Source: Reyranella aquatilis (GTDB lineage Bacteria > Pseudomonadota > Alphaproteobacteria > Reyranellales > Reyranellaceae). From it: DNA of 64,000 bases. Made by a program: the position numbers and the translations under genes. Of this stretch, positions 1 to 7,905 are shown piece by piece; position 1 is the stretch's first letter; each line of letters opens with the position of its first letter. Under the pieces are notes generated by a model. The model searched no databases. It saw nothing but the letters and a program-made list of their open reading frames with translations, and had not been told where the DNA came from. The stretch is taken from positions 124,001-188,000 of the forward strand of contig NZ_JAJISD010000011.1 in NCBI RefSeq assembly GCF_020880995.1, written 5' to 3'.

Positions 1-765
1 GGCGAGGTCGATCACGGTGAGGATGCCATTGGCCTTGGGATCCCCGAGGCTCGCGACGACGGCGGTCTTGCTGTCCGGCGTCACAGAAACGGCATAGGGG
101 CGCGGCGCGACATCCAGCACGGAAGAAGAGGTGATGTTGTCGCCGCCGAGCTTCATCAGTTCGACCTTGGCGTCACCGTTGCGCGTCGCGACACCGGTCG
201 CGCCGTCCGGCGAGACCGCCAGGTGGCTGAGCAGTGTTTTGGCATCCATCAGCGGCACCGTCTTCACCAGCTTCACGTCCTTGCCGTCGATCGACAGGAT
301 CGAGATCGAGCCCGCCATGCGGTTGGCCACGTAGGCTCGCTTGCCGTCCTTCGTGATCGAGATGCCGGCCGCGCCGGGACCGGTGTTGAGCGTTCCCAGG
401 ATCTTGCGGTCCTTGAGATCGATCACGGTCACGCGATCGTCGGGCACGAGCTTCGTCGGGTCGGCGGGGTCGATCTTCGACGAGGAGGCGATCAGCGCAA
501 TCGATTCGTCCGGGGTGATCGCGACCGAGAGCGGCGGGCCGACGACGCTGCCCGGCACGTTCGAGACGGTGCCGACCACCTTAACGGGCAGCGCCCCGAG
601 ATCCATGATCGTGACCGTGTCGGGCGGCGGATTGGGCAGATTGCGGTTGACCCCGTTCTCCTGGACGATCTTGTGATCGTTCGAAGAGACGGCAAGCTGG
701 GCATACGCCTGTGGTGCGCCGAAACTCAAGGCAAGGCAGACGCCGGTGATAACGGTATTTCGCAT
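1..765 (-). CDS. secreted YVTN-type beta-propeller protein (3' end outside window)
   Basis: The 255 visible codons encode a protein that begins with a signal peptide (residues 1-22, cleavage after AYA). It continues with repeated blade-like units, each containing a V/I-x-I/V-T/S-x-D-G/S pattern: LSVAITPDESIALIAS, AGISITKDGKRAYVAN, SHLAVSPDGATGV and YAVSVTPDSKTAVVAS. This spacing is typical of YncE/YVTN-repeat seven-bladed propellers, which usually bind ligands or partners in the periplasm. The ATG at 765 is preceded by GGAGGAAG. The stop codon lies beyond position 1, so the length is unknown. No partner gene is visible on that side, and the substrate cannot be predicted from the blades. Confidence 0.8.
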   Translation of the reverse strand, partial: MRNTVITGVCLALSFGAPQAYAQLAVSSNDHKIVQENGVNRNLPNPPPDTVTIMDLGALPVKVVGTVSNVPGSVVGPPLSVAITPDESIALIASSSKIDPADPTKLVPDDRVTVIDLKDRKILGTLNTGPGAAGISITKDGKRAYVANRMAGSISILSIDGKDVKLVKTVPLMDAKTLLSHLAVSPDGATGVATRNGDAKVELMKLGGDNITSSSVLDVAPRPYAVSVTPDSKTAVVASLGDPKANGILTVIDLA

Positions 766-872
766 GGGCTTCCTCCACGGCCGGCTCCTTGGTGGAGCGT
801 TCGTGCCGTGGAAGACCCTAGCGCCTGCCCGAGGCGTGCGAAATCAATTTTCCGTAGTCGGTCCGAGCGGTC

Positions 873-1145
873 TCAGACCATCCCGAGGGCGTGCTTGTAG
901 ACATCCAGCAGCGTCTCCTGCTCGGCCCGGTCGGCCGCATCCATCGAGCGCAGGGAAATGATCTTGCGCATGGTCTTGACGTCGTAGCCGACGCCCTTGG
1001 CCTCGCTGTAGACGTCCTTGATGTCGCCGCCGATGGCCTTGCGCTCTTCCTCGAGCTTCTCGATACGCTCGACGAAGCTCTTCAGGCGGTCTGCGGAGAT
1101 CGGGCCGGCTTTCGTCTTCTTGGAAATGTCGCTGCCGTCCGGCAT
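873..1145 (-). CDS. gapR: GapR-family nucleoid-associated protein (DUF2312)
   Basis: This 90-residue, highly charged helical protein contains the DUF2312 hallmarks: a coiled stretch LKSFVERIEKLEEERKAIGG (residues about 21-40), then KDVYSEAKGVGYDVKTMRK and a helical tail. In Caulobacter, GapR binds overtwisted AT-rich DNA and supports replication. The family is nearly confined to Alphaproteobacteria, so it also marks the clade. I chose the ATG at 1145 because AAGGAG lies 8 bases upstream and because the longer upstream reading adds 11 residues unlike the family. It is a single-gene unit by spacing. Confidence 0.9.
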   Translation of the reverse strand: MPDGSDISKKTKAGPISADRLKSFVERIEKLEEERKAIGGDIKDVYSEAKGVGYDVKTMRKIISLRSMDAADRAEQETLLDVYKHALGMV

Positions 1146-1261
1146 GTCCCTACTCCTTGCTCTCGACCGCCGGACCATAGGGGGAGCGGACCCGTCGGCT
1201 CAATGATGACGATGCGATGAAAGGTGGGGATAACGGGGACGGCGCACGGCAGGGGGCCCTT

Positions 1262-2212
1262 CTATGCACGGGCCGGGAACCGCGCCCGCCAATGGCGTGC
1301 GATGTCAATGCCGCGACAGAACCAGACTCCCTCGCGGGCCGTCGCATGCTGCAGGAACTTGACGAGGCCGCCCGCGCGGCCCGGTCGTCCGATCAGCCGA
1401 TCGTGCAGTCCGATCGACAGCAACTTCGGCGCCCCCGCAGCACCCTCCTCGTAGAGGATGTCGAAGGCGTCGCGCATGTACTCGAAGAAATCCTGGGCGG
1501 TCGAGAAGCCGGAGTTCGCGTCGAACCGGTTGTCGTTCGTCTCGTAGGAATACGGGATCACCAGATGGGGCCCGTTTGCGGTTTCCACCCAGTAGGGCAA
1601 TTCGTCGGCAAGCGAATCCCGATCGTAGAGAAAGCCGCCCTCCTCGGCCACGAGCCGGCGTGTGTTCTCGCCGGGGCGCCCGGTCATCCAGCCCACCGGA
1701 CGACTGCCGGCGAGGCGTGTCAGGATCTCCACCGCCTGGCGGATGTGCGCACGCTCGGTCGCCTCATCGACCTCGCCATAGTCGATCCAGCGATAGCCGT
1801 GGCTGACCATCTCGTGACCGCGTTCGACGCAGGCCCGCGCGAGCAGCGGATTCTGTTCCAGCGCCCGGGCAACGCCCAGCACGCTCACCGGGACCGAGAA
1901 ACGCGCGAAGATGTCGAGGAGCCGCCACGCGCCGCGGCGGCTGCCATACTCGAAGACCGATTCGACGAGCGGCACCCGGCGGCTCGCCTTAGTCTCCACG
2001 CCGATGTCGTTCAGCATCCCCTCCGACACCGCATCGCCGTTGGCCAAGGTCGATTCGCCACCGCCCTCGACGTTGAGGTTGAAGTTGACGGCGATCCGCG
2101 CATTGCCCGGCCAGTGCGGATGGGGCGGCGTCTCGCCATAGCCGACGAGATCGCGGACTTTCATCGCGTCGGGGCGGATGTCGGTGGCGGCAGCGGAATC
2201 GAATGCGGACAT
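1262..2212 (-). CDS. PuuE-like polysaccharide-deacetylase-fold amidohydrolase
   Basis: The 316-residue protein has the NodB/polysaccharide deacetylase fold. Motifs are RGHEMVSHGYRW (131-142), GWMTGRPGENTRR (174-186), DSLADELPYWV (199-209), IPYSYETNDNRF (219-230) and SIGLHDRLIGRPGRA (266-280). These match the metal-independent allantoinase branch (PuuE) better than sugar deacetylases, so cleavage of a cyclic or linear amide is the likely chemistry. Its start (ATG 2212, CGGAG six bases upstream) lies 14 bp after the stop of the flavin monooxygenase gene, so the two are probably co-transcribed. That suggests it acts on a product of a nitrogen heterocycle. The true substrate is unknown. Confidence 0.8.
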   Translation of the reverse strand: MSAFDSAAATDIRPDAMKVRDLVGYGETPPHPHWPGNARIAVNFNLNVEGGGESTLANGDAVSEGMLNDIGVETKASRRVPLVESVFEYGSRRGAWRLLDIFARFSVPVSVLGVARALEQNPLLARACVERGHEMVSHGYRWIDYGEVDEATERAHIRQAVEILTRLAGSRPVGWMTGRPGENTRRLVAEEGGFLYDRDSLADELPYWVETANGPHLVIPYSYETNDNRFDANSGFSTAQDFFEYMRDAFDILYEEGAAGAPKLLSIGLHDRLIGRPGRAGGLVKFLQHATAREGVWFCRGIDIARHWRARFPARA

Positions 2213-2226
2213 TGGCGGCTCCGGGA

Positions 2227-3357
2227 TCAGGCGGCGGCGTCGAGCGGGGCAGTGCTGGGATCGTAGGCGAAGAACCAGTCAACCTCCGTCGGCCCGTGCA
2301 TCCAGGTATTGGCGATGGAGATGCGCTGCACCTCGGCCACCCGCGGGATGCGGTTGGCCGCGTAACGGCGGAACGCCGCCTCGGTGTCGGTCGCCTCGAC
2401 GATGCAGCGATGGAGAATGGCGGCATCCTCGATCGCCATCGAGCCGCCCGCGGCCATGAACGGCCGCACGGCGTGGCAGGCGTCTCCCATCAGAACGACG
2501 CGGCCCTTGTGCCACGTGTCGTTACGCGGCCGATCCATGATCGGCCAGACGGACACGTCGGTCGCCGCCTCGGCCGCCCGCAGCAGCTCGGGATGGAAGC
2601 CTTCCAGCGCCGACACGAAGTCGTCGCGCGTGCCAGGGATCGGCGTGCCATCGCCGTCCCAGCGATCGGCCGGGATGGCGGCCATGACATAGACCTCGTC
2701 CCGCCGCGCCGTCATGTAATAGACCAGCACGTGGCGATCGGGGCCCCACCATTTGGTGCAATCGCGGATCGCGAGGTCGCCGAGACGCTCGGCCGGGAAG
2801 ACCGCCCTCGGGGCAATGCGTCCGATGAAGCGCGGCTGCTCGTGCCCGAGGATCTCGTCGCGCACGCGCGAGCGAATGCCGTCGGCGCCGATCACGATGT
2901 CGACCTCGGTGCTGGCACCATTGTCGAAAGTCAGCGTGATCCCGCCCGGCGTCTCTTCGAGTCCCGCCAGCCGATGACCGAACCGGATCGTTCCCGGCGC
3001 AAGCGGCGTCTGCAGGATGCGATGCAGGTCGGCGCGATGGATGTTGACGAAGGGACCGCCGAACCGCGCTTCGCAGGCGGCGTCGAAGACGAGTTCGTAG
3101 AGCGTCTCGCCACTGTCCCAGGCGCGACTGACGAAGGCATCGGGCCGAATGCCGGTTTCCGTGAAGCTGGGTTCGAGGCCGAGCGACCGCAGGACCTTGG
3201 CGACATTGGCCCCGAGGATGATGCCCGCCCCGATCCGCGAAAAGTTCGGCGTCTGCTCGTAGACGGCGACAGGATATCCATTGCGCTGCAACAGAGCCGC
3301 CACCGTGAGCCCCGCCAACCCGCCGCCGACAACTGCGATTCGCGTCTGCCGATCCAT
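2227..3357 (-). CDS. FAD-dependent aromatic monooxygenase, NicC/salicylate hydroxylase type
   Basis: This 376-residue flavoprotein shows the Rossmann dinucleotide motif VVGGGLAGLTVA near the N terminus, the DG motif GADGIRSRVRDE in the middle, and the second FAD motif VVLMGDACHAVRPFMAAG near residue 285. The segment KWWGPDRHVLVYYMTARRDE resembles my recollection of 6-hydroxynicotinate 3-monooxygenase (NicC) of Pseudomonas more than salicylate hydroxylases. Expected reaction: NADH-dependent ring hydroxylation, possibly decarboxylative. The ATG at 3357 has GAGGTGAAG upstream; an in-frame extension to 3591 would run through the promoter region and was rejected. It is first in a minus-strand operon with the PuuE-like hydrolase and divergent from an ABC transporter. 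Confidence 0.82.
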   Translation of the reverse strand: MDRQTRIAVVGGGLAGLTVAALLQRNGYPVAVYEQTPNFSRIGAGIILGANVAKVLRSLGLEPSFTETGIRPDAFVSRAWDSGETLYELVFDAACEARFGGPFVNIHRADLHRILQTPLAPGTIRFGHRLAGLEETPGGITLTFDNGASTEVDIVIGADGIRSRVRDEILGHEQPRFIGRIAPRAVFPAERLGDLAIRDCTKWWGPDRHVLVYYMTARRDEVYVMAAIPADRWDGDGTPIPGTRDDFVSALEGFHPELLRAAEAATDVSVWPIMDRPRNDTWHKGRVVLMGDACHAVRPFMAAGGSMAIEDAAILHRCIVEATDTEAAFRRYAANRIPRVAEVQRISIANTWMHGPTEVDWFFAYDPSTAPLDAAA

Positions 3358-3400
3358 CCGCTTCACCTCGATCACGCGTTTCGAAGACCCTTCGTAGATT

Positions 3401-3414
3401 ATTCGATATCGAAT
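3401..3414. promoter_or_regulatory. palindromic operator candidate, copy 1
   Basis: ATTCGATATCGAAT is a perfect 14-bp palindrome 44 bp upstream of the flavin monooxygenase ATG. A second copy with 12 of 14 identical bases lies at 3561-3574. The placement suggests an operator overlapping the monooxygenase promoter. The local MarR gene or an unseen IclR/GntR-type regulator could bind it. The assignment is inference from symmetry and duplication. Confidence 0.55.
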
Positions 3415-3560
3415 GAATAGAGGCCGGTTTGCCATTCCGAGCCCTTTGGGCGACATCGTATCCACCCATAAAGACCGAATTTCAGGCTGTTTATTGGTCA
3501 TTTTGACCAAGAGATGAGCACCGGGCTCGGAGCGGCACGCTGAACTGCAGTATGCTTTTC

Positions 3561-3574
3561 GTTCGATATGGAAT
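3561..3574. promoter_or_regulatory. palindromic operator candidate, copy 2
   Basis: GTTCGATATGGAAT repeats the motif at 3401 with two changes (12 of 14). Both copies are followed by GAA, extending the match. It lies about 90 bp before the ATG of the ABC substrate-binding protein gene, so each divergent unit has one copy near its own promoter, 160 bp apart centre to centre. Confidence 0.5.
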
Positions 3575-3664
3575 GAAATGTGCAAAGGCAATCGGAACGC
3601 TCAGTGGCGGCGATGGCGCCGCAGCCTGCCGGGGGCCTTCCCTGTTCGAACGAGGGTGTGATCT

Positions 3665-4642
3665 ATGGAACTGCTTGGACGTCTCGCCGCCGCAATCGGC
3701 CTTGTCGCCGGCATGGCCGCGGCCAGTGCGGCGCCGGCCCGCGCGACCGATGTGAACTTCATCACCGACTTCGGCTTCAACGGACGCCACGCCTACTTCT
3801 ACGTCGCGCGCGAGAAGGGCTACTACAAGGAAGCCGGCCTCGACGTGACCTTCCTGCGCGGCCAGGGCTCGGCCGATGCGATCAAGAAGGTGGCCGCCGG
3901 CCTGGCGACGATCGGCTTCGCCGATGCGGGCTCGCTGGTCCTGGCGCGCGGCAATGACGGCGTGCCGGTGAAGCTGGTCTCGATCGTCTATGCCCGGCCG
4001 CCGCAGGCCATCTTCGGCGTGAAGGGAACGGGCATCGCCTCGCCCAAGGACCTGGAAGGCAAGACCATCGCCGACACCGCGTCGAGTTCGGTCCGCCTGC
4101 TGTTCCCGGCCTTCGCCAAGGCGGCCGGCATCGACGCCAATAAGGTGAAGTGGGTCGTCGCGGAAGGCTCCGCCCTGCCCTCGCTCCTTGCCAACGGCCG
4201 CGTCGACGCGATCGGCCAGTTCTCGGTAGGCGAGCCGTTGATCGCGGCGGCGATCGCGCCCAAGGAAACGGTGCGCATCGCCTACAAGGATTCGGGCCTG
4301 GATTATTACGGGAACGGACTGATCGCGTCGGAGGAGACGATCGCCAAGCAGCCCGAACTGGTGCGCTCCTTCGTCAAGGCGACGATCAGGGGCATGAAGG
4401 ATGCCTTCGCCAACCCGGCCGAAGCCGCCGCCATCATGGCCAAGTACCAGAAGGAACTGGCCCCGGCGATCATCGAGGGCGAGACCAAGCTGGTCGGCGA
4501 GCTCGCGACCGTGCCCGGCCAGCCGCTGGGCAGCATCAACCCGAAGAGCATCGCGGGCACCGTCGAGGTCATGTCTGCCAACTTCACCCTGAAGTCGCCC
4601 GTGCAGCCGGAGCAGCTCTACGCTCCGGGCTTCGTCGAATGA
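3665..4642 (+). CDS. ABC transporter substrate-binding protein, NMT1/SsuA type
   Basis: The 325-residue periplasmic binding protein has a signal peptide (residues 1-28, ending APARA). It then has the NMT1/THI5-like fold: FITDFGFNGRHAYFYVAREK, an AREKGYYKEAGLDV helix-strand, GLATIGFADAGS and a DLEGKTIADTASSS segment. The family delivers small organic ligands (pyrimidines, taurine, nitrate, aromatic acids) to ABC importers. It is the first gene of a plus-strand set with ATPase and permease, so the three form one importer. Divergence from the NicC-like gene suggests the ligand is the heterocycle or aromatic acid degraded there. Confidence 0.88.
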   Translation: MELLGRLAAAIGLVAGMAAASAAPARATDVNFITDFGFNGRHAYFYVAREKGYYKEAGLDVTFLRGQGSADAIKKVAAGLATIGFADAGSLVLARGNDGVPVKLVSIVYARPPQAIFGVKGTGIASPKDLEGKTIADTASSSVRLLFPAFAKAAGIDANKVKWVVAEGSALPSLLANGRVDAIGQFSVGEPLIAAAIAPKETVRIAYKDSGLDYYGNGLIASEETIAKQPELVRSFVKATIRGMKDAFANPAEAAAIMAKYQKELAPAIIEGETKLVGELATVPGQPLGSINPKSIAGTVEVMSANFTLKSPVQPEQLYAPGFVE

Positions 4643-4660
4643 TGGCGGCCGGCGGCGGAC

Positions 4661-5425
4661 GTGGTGGCCATCGATCTCCAAGGGGTGAGCAAGCACTACC
4701 CCGGCGCAGCAGGAACGTCGGTCCATGCGCTCGGGCCGATCGACCTGCATATCCCGACCGGCAGCTTCGTCGCCGTCGTCGGCCCCTCCGGCTGCGGCAA
4801 GTCCACCCTGCTGCGGCTGGTCGCCGGCCTGGAGATGCCCGACGGCGGCACGATGATGCGCTACGGCACACCGCTCGATGCGCCCTCCCATGAGGTCGGC
4901 ATCGTATTCCAGGAGCATGTGCTGTTCCCCTGGAACACAGTGCTGGAAAACGTCCTGCTTCCCGCCGACGTTCTCGCGCTTCCCAAGGCGGCAGCGCGCG
5001 AGCGCGCGCTGCGCCTTCTGGAGATGACCGGCCTCAGCGCTTTCGCCAACCATCGTCCCCAGATGTTGTCCGGCGGCATGCGCCAGCGCGCGGCGCTCTG
5101 CCGGGCACTGCTCGCCGATCCGCGCCTGCTGCTGCTAGACGAGCCGTTCGGCGCGCTCGATGCGCTGACGCGTGAGGAGCTGTCGCTCGAACTGTCCGGC
5201 CTCTGGCAGGACTTGGGACGCACCGCATTCCTGATCACTCACGACATCGAGGAGGCGATCCTGCTCAGCGACCGCGTGCTGGTCATGTCCCCGAGACCCG
5301 GACGGATCCGCGCCGACATCGAGATCGACCTGCCGCGCCCGCGCAATGCCGACACGCCCGCACTGCCGCGCTTCCAGGAACTGAAGCAGCAGATCCGCGA
5401 TATCATCTTCGACCGCAGGGCCTGA
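4661..5425 (+). CDS. ABC transporter ATP-binding protein, SsuB/TauB type
   Basis: The 254-residue ATPase has Walker A GPSGCGKST (about residues 42-50), a Q-loop VFQEHVLFPW, signature LSGGMRQRAAL, Walker B LLLLDEPFGALDAL and switch histidine THDIEEA. This layout is standard for nitrate/sulfonate/taurine family importers. The chosen start is GTG at 4661; a second GTG follows directly. It lies 18 bp after the binding-protein stop and 3 bp before the permease start, so it is in the same operon. It energises import through the permease at 5429. Confidence 0.9.
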   Translation: MVAIDLQGVSKHYPGAAGTSVHALGPIDLHIPTGSFVAVVGPSGCGKSTLLRLVAGLEMPDGGTMMRYGTPLDAPSHEVGIVFQEHVLFPWNTVLENVLLPADVLALPKAAARERALRLLEMTGLSAFANHRPQMLSGGMRQRAALCRALLADPRLLLLDEPFGALDALTREELSLELSGLWQDLGRTAFLITHDIEEAILLSDRVLVMSPRPGRIRADIEIDLPRPRNADTPALPRFQELKQQIRDIIFDRRA

Positions 5426-5428
5426 GCG

Positions 5429-6190
5429 ATGAGCGGATCTTCCTCCTCGCGCTTCGCCGACCGCGCCACCATCCCCGCGGTTTACCTGATACTTCTGGTC
5501 GCTTGGGAAGTGTCCGTCCGCGTGTTCGCGATTCCCGCCTGGATCCTGCCGGCCCCGAGCGAGATCGGCAGCACGGCGCTCAAATGGGCGCCCGAACTCG
5601 GCCTCAACAGTCTCGTGACCTTGCGCGAAACCCTTGTGGGATTCCTTCTGGCCATCGCGCTGTCGCTGCCGCTGGCGGTCCTGATCGCCCTGAACGCGAC
5701 CGCCCGCAGGCTGCTCTATCCGATCTTGCTCGGTCTCCAATCGGTGCCCAAGGTCGCGGTCGCTCCCCTGATCATCCTATGGCTAGGTCTCTCGGAGTGG
5801 CCCAAGATCGTGATCGTCATCCTCGTGTGCTTCTTCCCGATCCTGGTCAATCTGATCGCTGGCCTGGAAGCGGCTCCTCGAACCATGCTTGACCTGATGC
5901 GGTCGCTCGGCGCCTCGCAGCACATGATCTTTCGGCGCCTGCGCATTCCGGTTGCGCTGCCGCACTTCTTCACGGGCTGCAAGGTGGCGGTGACATTCGC
6001 CGTCATCGGTTCTGTCATCGGCGAGTTCGTGGCGGCACAGGAGGGGCTCGGCTATCTTATCCTCATCTCGACGTCGCAGTCGCAGACCCCTCTCGCCTTC
6101 GCCGCCATCGCGCTGCTTACGCTGCTGAGCATCGCTCTCTTTCACGGCATCGAATGGATCGAGCGCCGGGTGATCGACTGGACGCCCTGA
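5429..6190 (+). CDS. ABC transporter permease, SsuC/TauC type
   Basis: This 253-residue membrane protein has about six hydrophobic segments and the EAA-loop that contacts the ATPase, seen as EAAPRTMLDLMRSLGASQHM (about residues 148-167). The fold is BPD_transp_1 of nitrate/sulfonate/taurine importers. It is the third gene of the importer operon, with ATG 3 bp after the ATPase stop. It presumably forms a homodimeric channel, since no second permease gene is present. The ligand is inferred only from context. Confidence 0.88.
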   Translation: MSGSSSSRFADRATIPAVYLILLVAWEVSVRVFAIPAWILPAPSEIGSTALKWAPELGLNSLVTLRETLVGFLLAIALSLPLAVLIALNATARRLLYPILLGLQSVPKVAVAPLIILWLGLSEWPKIVIVILVCFFPILVNLIAGLEAAPRTMLDLMRSLGASQHMIFRRLRIPVALPHFFTGCKVAVTFAVIGSVIGEFVAAQEGLGYLILISTSQSQTPLAFAAIALLTLLSIALFHGIEWIERRVIDWTP

Positions 6191-6288
6191 GCGTGGCCGT
6201 GCAAACCCTTTCACGGAGGGCGGGGTCCGCCACGGACCAACGGCAGCCTGGGCGGCATCGGGGCCTCGCCCTTGCCAACGGAGGAAAG

Positions 6289-6882
6289 ATGGTCAGCGGC
6301 AAGCCACGAAGCGAACGCACTCCGGGGCCCACGGCCGCGAAGCCGAAGCGGCAGGGCCGGCGGCCGACGGCAAGTGCCCGGGCCGCCCGCGACCAGGTCG
6401 ATGCGATTTTTTCGCAGTGGCGCACCGAACGGCCCGACATCGATACCAGCCCGGTGCAGATCTACGGCCTCGTTGCGAGGATCCAGATGCAGTGCACCGC
6501 CTTCATCGAGGAAGCTCTCGCCCCCTTCGACCTGACCCGCGGCACATTCGACGTTCTGACGGCTCTGAGGCGCGCCGGCACGCCCTACTGCCTCACGCCC
6601 AAGCAATTGGTTCAATCGCTGCTTTTGAGCGGGGCCGGTCTGACGAGCCGGCTGAACAAGCTCGAATCCCAGAATTTCATCGCCCGGCTCGCCGAGCCGA
6701 GCGATCGCCGGACGCTGCGGGTACAACTCACCGCGGCGGGAGAAACCGTCATCAACGAGGCCATCCCACGGGTTTTCGACGTTCAGCGCAGCCGCCTCAG
6801 GATACTCGGCGACGACGGTCAGAAGCGACTGCTTGAGGAACTTTCACGCTTTGCCGCCGCGATCGACGACTGGCCGGGCTAG
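6289..6882 (+). CDS. MarR-family transcriptional regulator
   Basis: A 197-residue protein with a basic, disordered N-terminal tail (residues 1-32, rich in K, R and P) followed by a MarR winged helix: FDLTRGTFDVLTALRRAG, TPKQLVQSLLLSGAGLTSRL as the recognition helix region, and LAEPSDRRTLRVQLT as the wing. MarR dimers usually repress nearby catabolic or efflux genes until an aromatic ligand binds. The ATG at 6289 has a strong ACGGAGGAAAG; the frame extends upstream to 6154 but that part overlaps the permease. Position after the importer operon suggests control of the divergent catabolic locus, perhaps through the palindromes at 3401 and 3561. Confidence 0.87.
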   Translation: MVSGKPRSERTPGPTAAKPKRQGRRPTASARAARDQVDAIFSQWRTERPDIDTSPVQIYGLVARIQMQCTAFIEEALAPFDLTRGTFDVLTALRRAGTPYCLTPKQLVQSLLLSGAGLTSRLNKLESQNFIARLAEPSDRRTLRVQLTAAGETVINEAIPRVFDVQRSRLRILGDDGQKRLLEELSRFAAAIDDWPG

Positions 6883-6902
6883 CCCCGGCCGCCTGGCCGG
6901 GG
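6883..6902. terminator. GC-rich hairpin between convergent genes
   Basis: CCCCGGCC, loop GCCT, GGCCGGGG forms a perfect 8-bp stem beginning at the base after the MarR stop codon. Neither strand has a U tract, so it is at best a weak or Rho-assisted terminator. It separates MarR from the convergent DUF1244 gene. Confidence 0.4.
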
Positions 6903-6918
6903 CGGCGGCCGCGTTACG

Positions 6919-7218
6919 TCAGCCGTGCTTATGCTGCGCCTTCTCGAAGGCCTTCTTCTGATCGCCCGAAGCTTCCTTCTGGTGCCTGGCCTTCCATTCC
7001 TCGTAGGGCATCCCGTAGACGATCTCGCGGGCCTTGGGATCGGCGATCTCGATGCCCTGCTTGCCGGCTTCCTCGCGATACCAGCGCGACAGGCAATTGC
7101 GGCAGAAACCGGCCAGGTTCATCAGGTCGATGTTCTGGACGTCTGTGCGTTCCTGCAGGTGCGACACCAGACGCCGGAAAGCAGCGGCCTCGAGTTCGGT
7201 GCGGGTCTTGTCGTCCAT
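6919..7218 (-). CDS. DUF1244 family protein
   Basis: The 99-residue soluble protein matches the DUF1244 family: AAAFRRLVSHLQERTDVQNI, then MNLAGFCRNCLSRWYREEA with a CxxC pair, KAREIVYGMPYEEWKARHQ and a basic tail. The family is small, helical, widespread in Alphaproteobacteria and without a known function. The two cysteines suggest metal binding or a redox role. I chose ATG 7218 because AGGAG lies six bases upstream; a further in-frame codon at 7236 would lie before this ribosome site. Confidence 0.85.
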   Translation of the reverse strand: MDDKTRTELEAAAFRRLVSHLQERTDVQNIDLMNLAGFCRNCLSRWYREEAGKQGIEIADPKAREIVYGMPYEEWKARHQKEASGDQKKAFEKAQHKHG

Positions 7219-7239
7219 GATGCTCTCCTGAACCACAGG

Positions 7240-7905
7240 CTAAAGGCGTGTCCGGGGATATAGGCTCAGGCCGCAGTATAAACCAGCCGGCAGGGGCGAT
7301 CCCGGCGCATGCATCCGTCCCTCTTTGAGGTGATGGGGCAGCAGGTGGCTGTGAGGTCCTTCCGGCGAGCGGCCGCCCGGCGGCGGGATCGGCTGATGGA
7401 CTTCGAGCGTGGCGAAGGCCGACGCGAAGACCCGCGTAGGGCTGGCCTTGCCGATTGCCGGCCCGGCCGGATTCTCCGCCGTCAGCAGCGGCCTGCCGAT
7501 CCCCGCCTCCAGGGCGCGGCGGGTTTCCGCGTCGTCCTCGCGCAGGCGCACCAGCATGTCGATATGAGGAACGCCGATCCCAAGATCGAACGTCACCGCG
7601 TCCAGCGCATGGATCACCGTCCGCCCGCTCGCCGGCCGCGCCGAGCAGAAGGCGATTTCGCGGGTACGGCCTTTCTCGTCGACCAGGGCGAACGGCTTGA
7701 CCTCCGCGAGGTCGCCGACCCGCAACGCCCCGCGCCGGCTCGACACCGACAGGTTCTCTGCGTCGACGACGAGACCGGGCTCGCCCTCGTCGTACTGGAA
7801 TTCGCCGATGGCGCCCCAGGTCCCGACGCTCCAGCCGTTCGCGGCATCGGCGAGGTGACGTCGCACGAGATCGCGCGGCGCTTCCGAGAGTTCGACGCAG
7901 TTCAT
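7240..7905 (-). CDS. uncharacterised protein, resembles DUF6925 family
   Basis: This 221-residue soluble protein contains RDLVRRHLADAANGWSVGTW near the N terminus and GAIGEFQYDEGEP, which recalls proteins annotated as DUF6925; I have no functional assignment. There is no signal peptide or membrane segment. The start codon overlaps the stop of the N-formylglutamate amidohydrolase gene (ATGA at 7902-7905), so its translation is coupled to that gene. This is the main clue that it works with amide hydrolysis or histidine/glutamate metabolism. The last 40 residues are proline- and glycine-rich and may be disordered. Confidence 0.65.
   Translation of the reverse strand: MNCVELSEAPRDLVRRHLADAANGWSVGTWGAIGEFQYDEGEPGLVVDAENLSVSSRRGALRVGDLAEVKPFALVDEKGRTREIAFCSARPASGRTVIHALDAVTFDLGIGVPHIDMLVRLREDDAETRRALEAGIGRPLLTAENPAGPAIGKASPTRVFASAFATLEVHQPIPPPGGRSPEGPHSHLLPHHLKEGRMHAPGSPLPAGLYCGLSLYPRTRL

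Noticed and set aside
3491..5053. 520-codon minus-strand frame opposite the ABC transporter genes
   Set aside because: The plus-strand frames carry Walker, signature and signal peptide motifs. The antisense frame has none.
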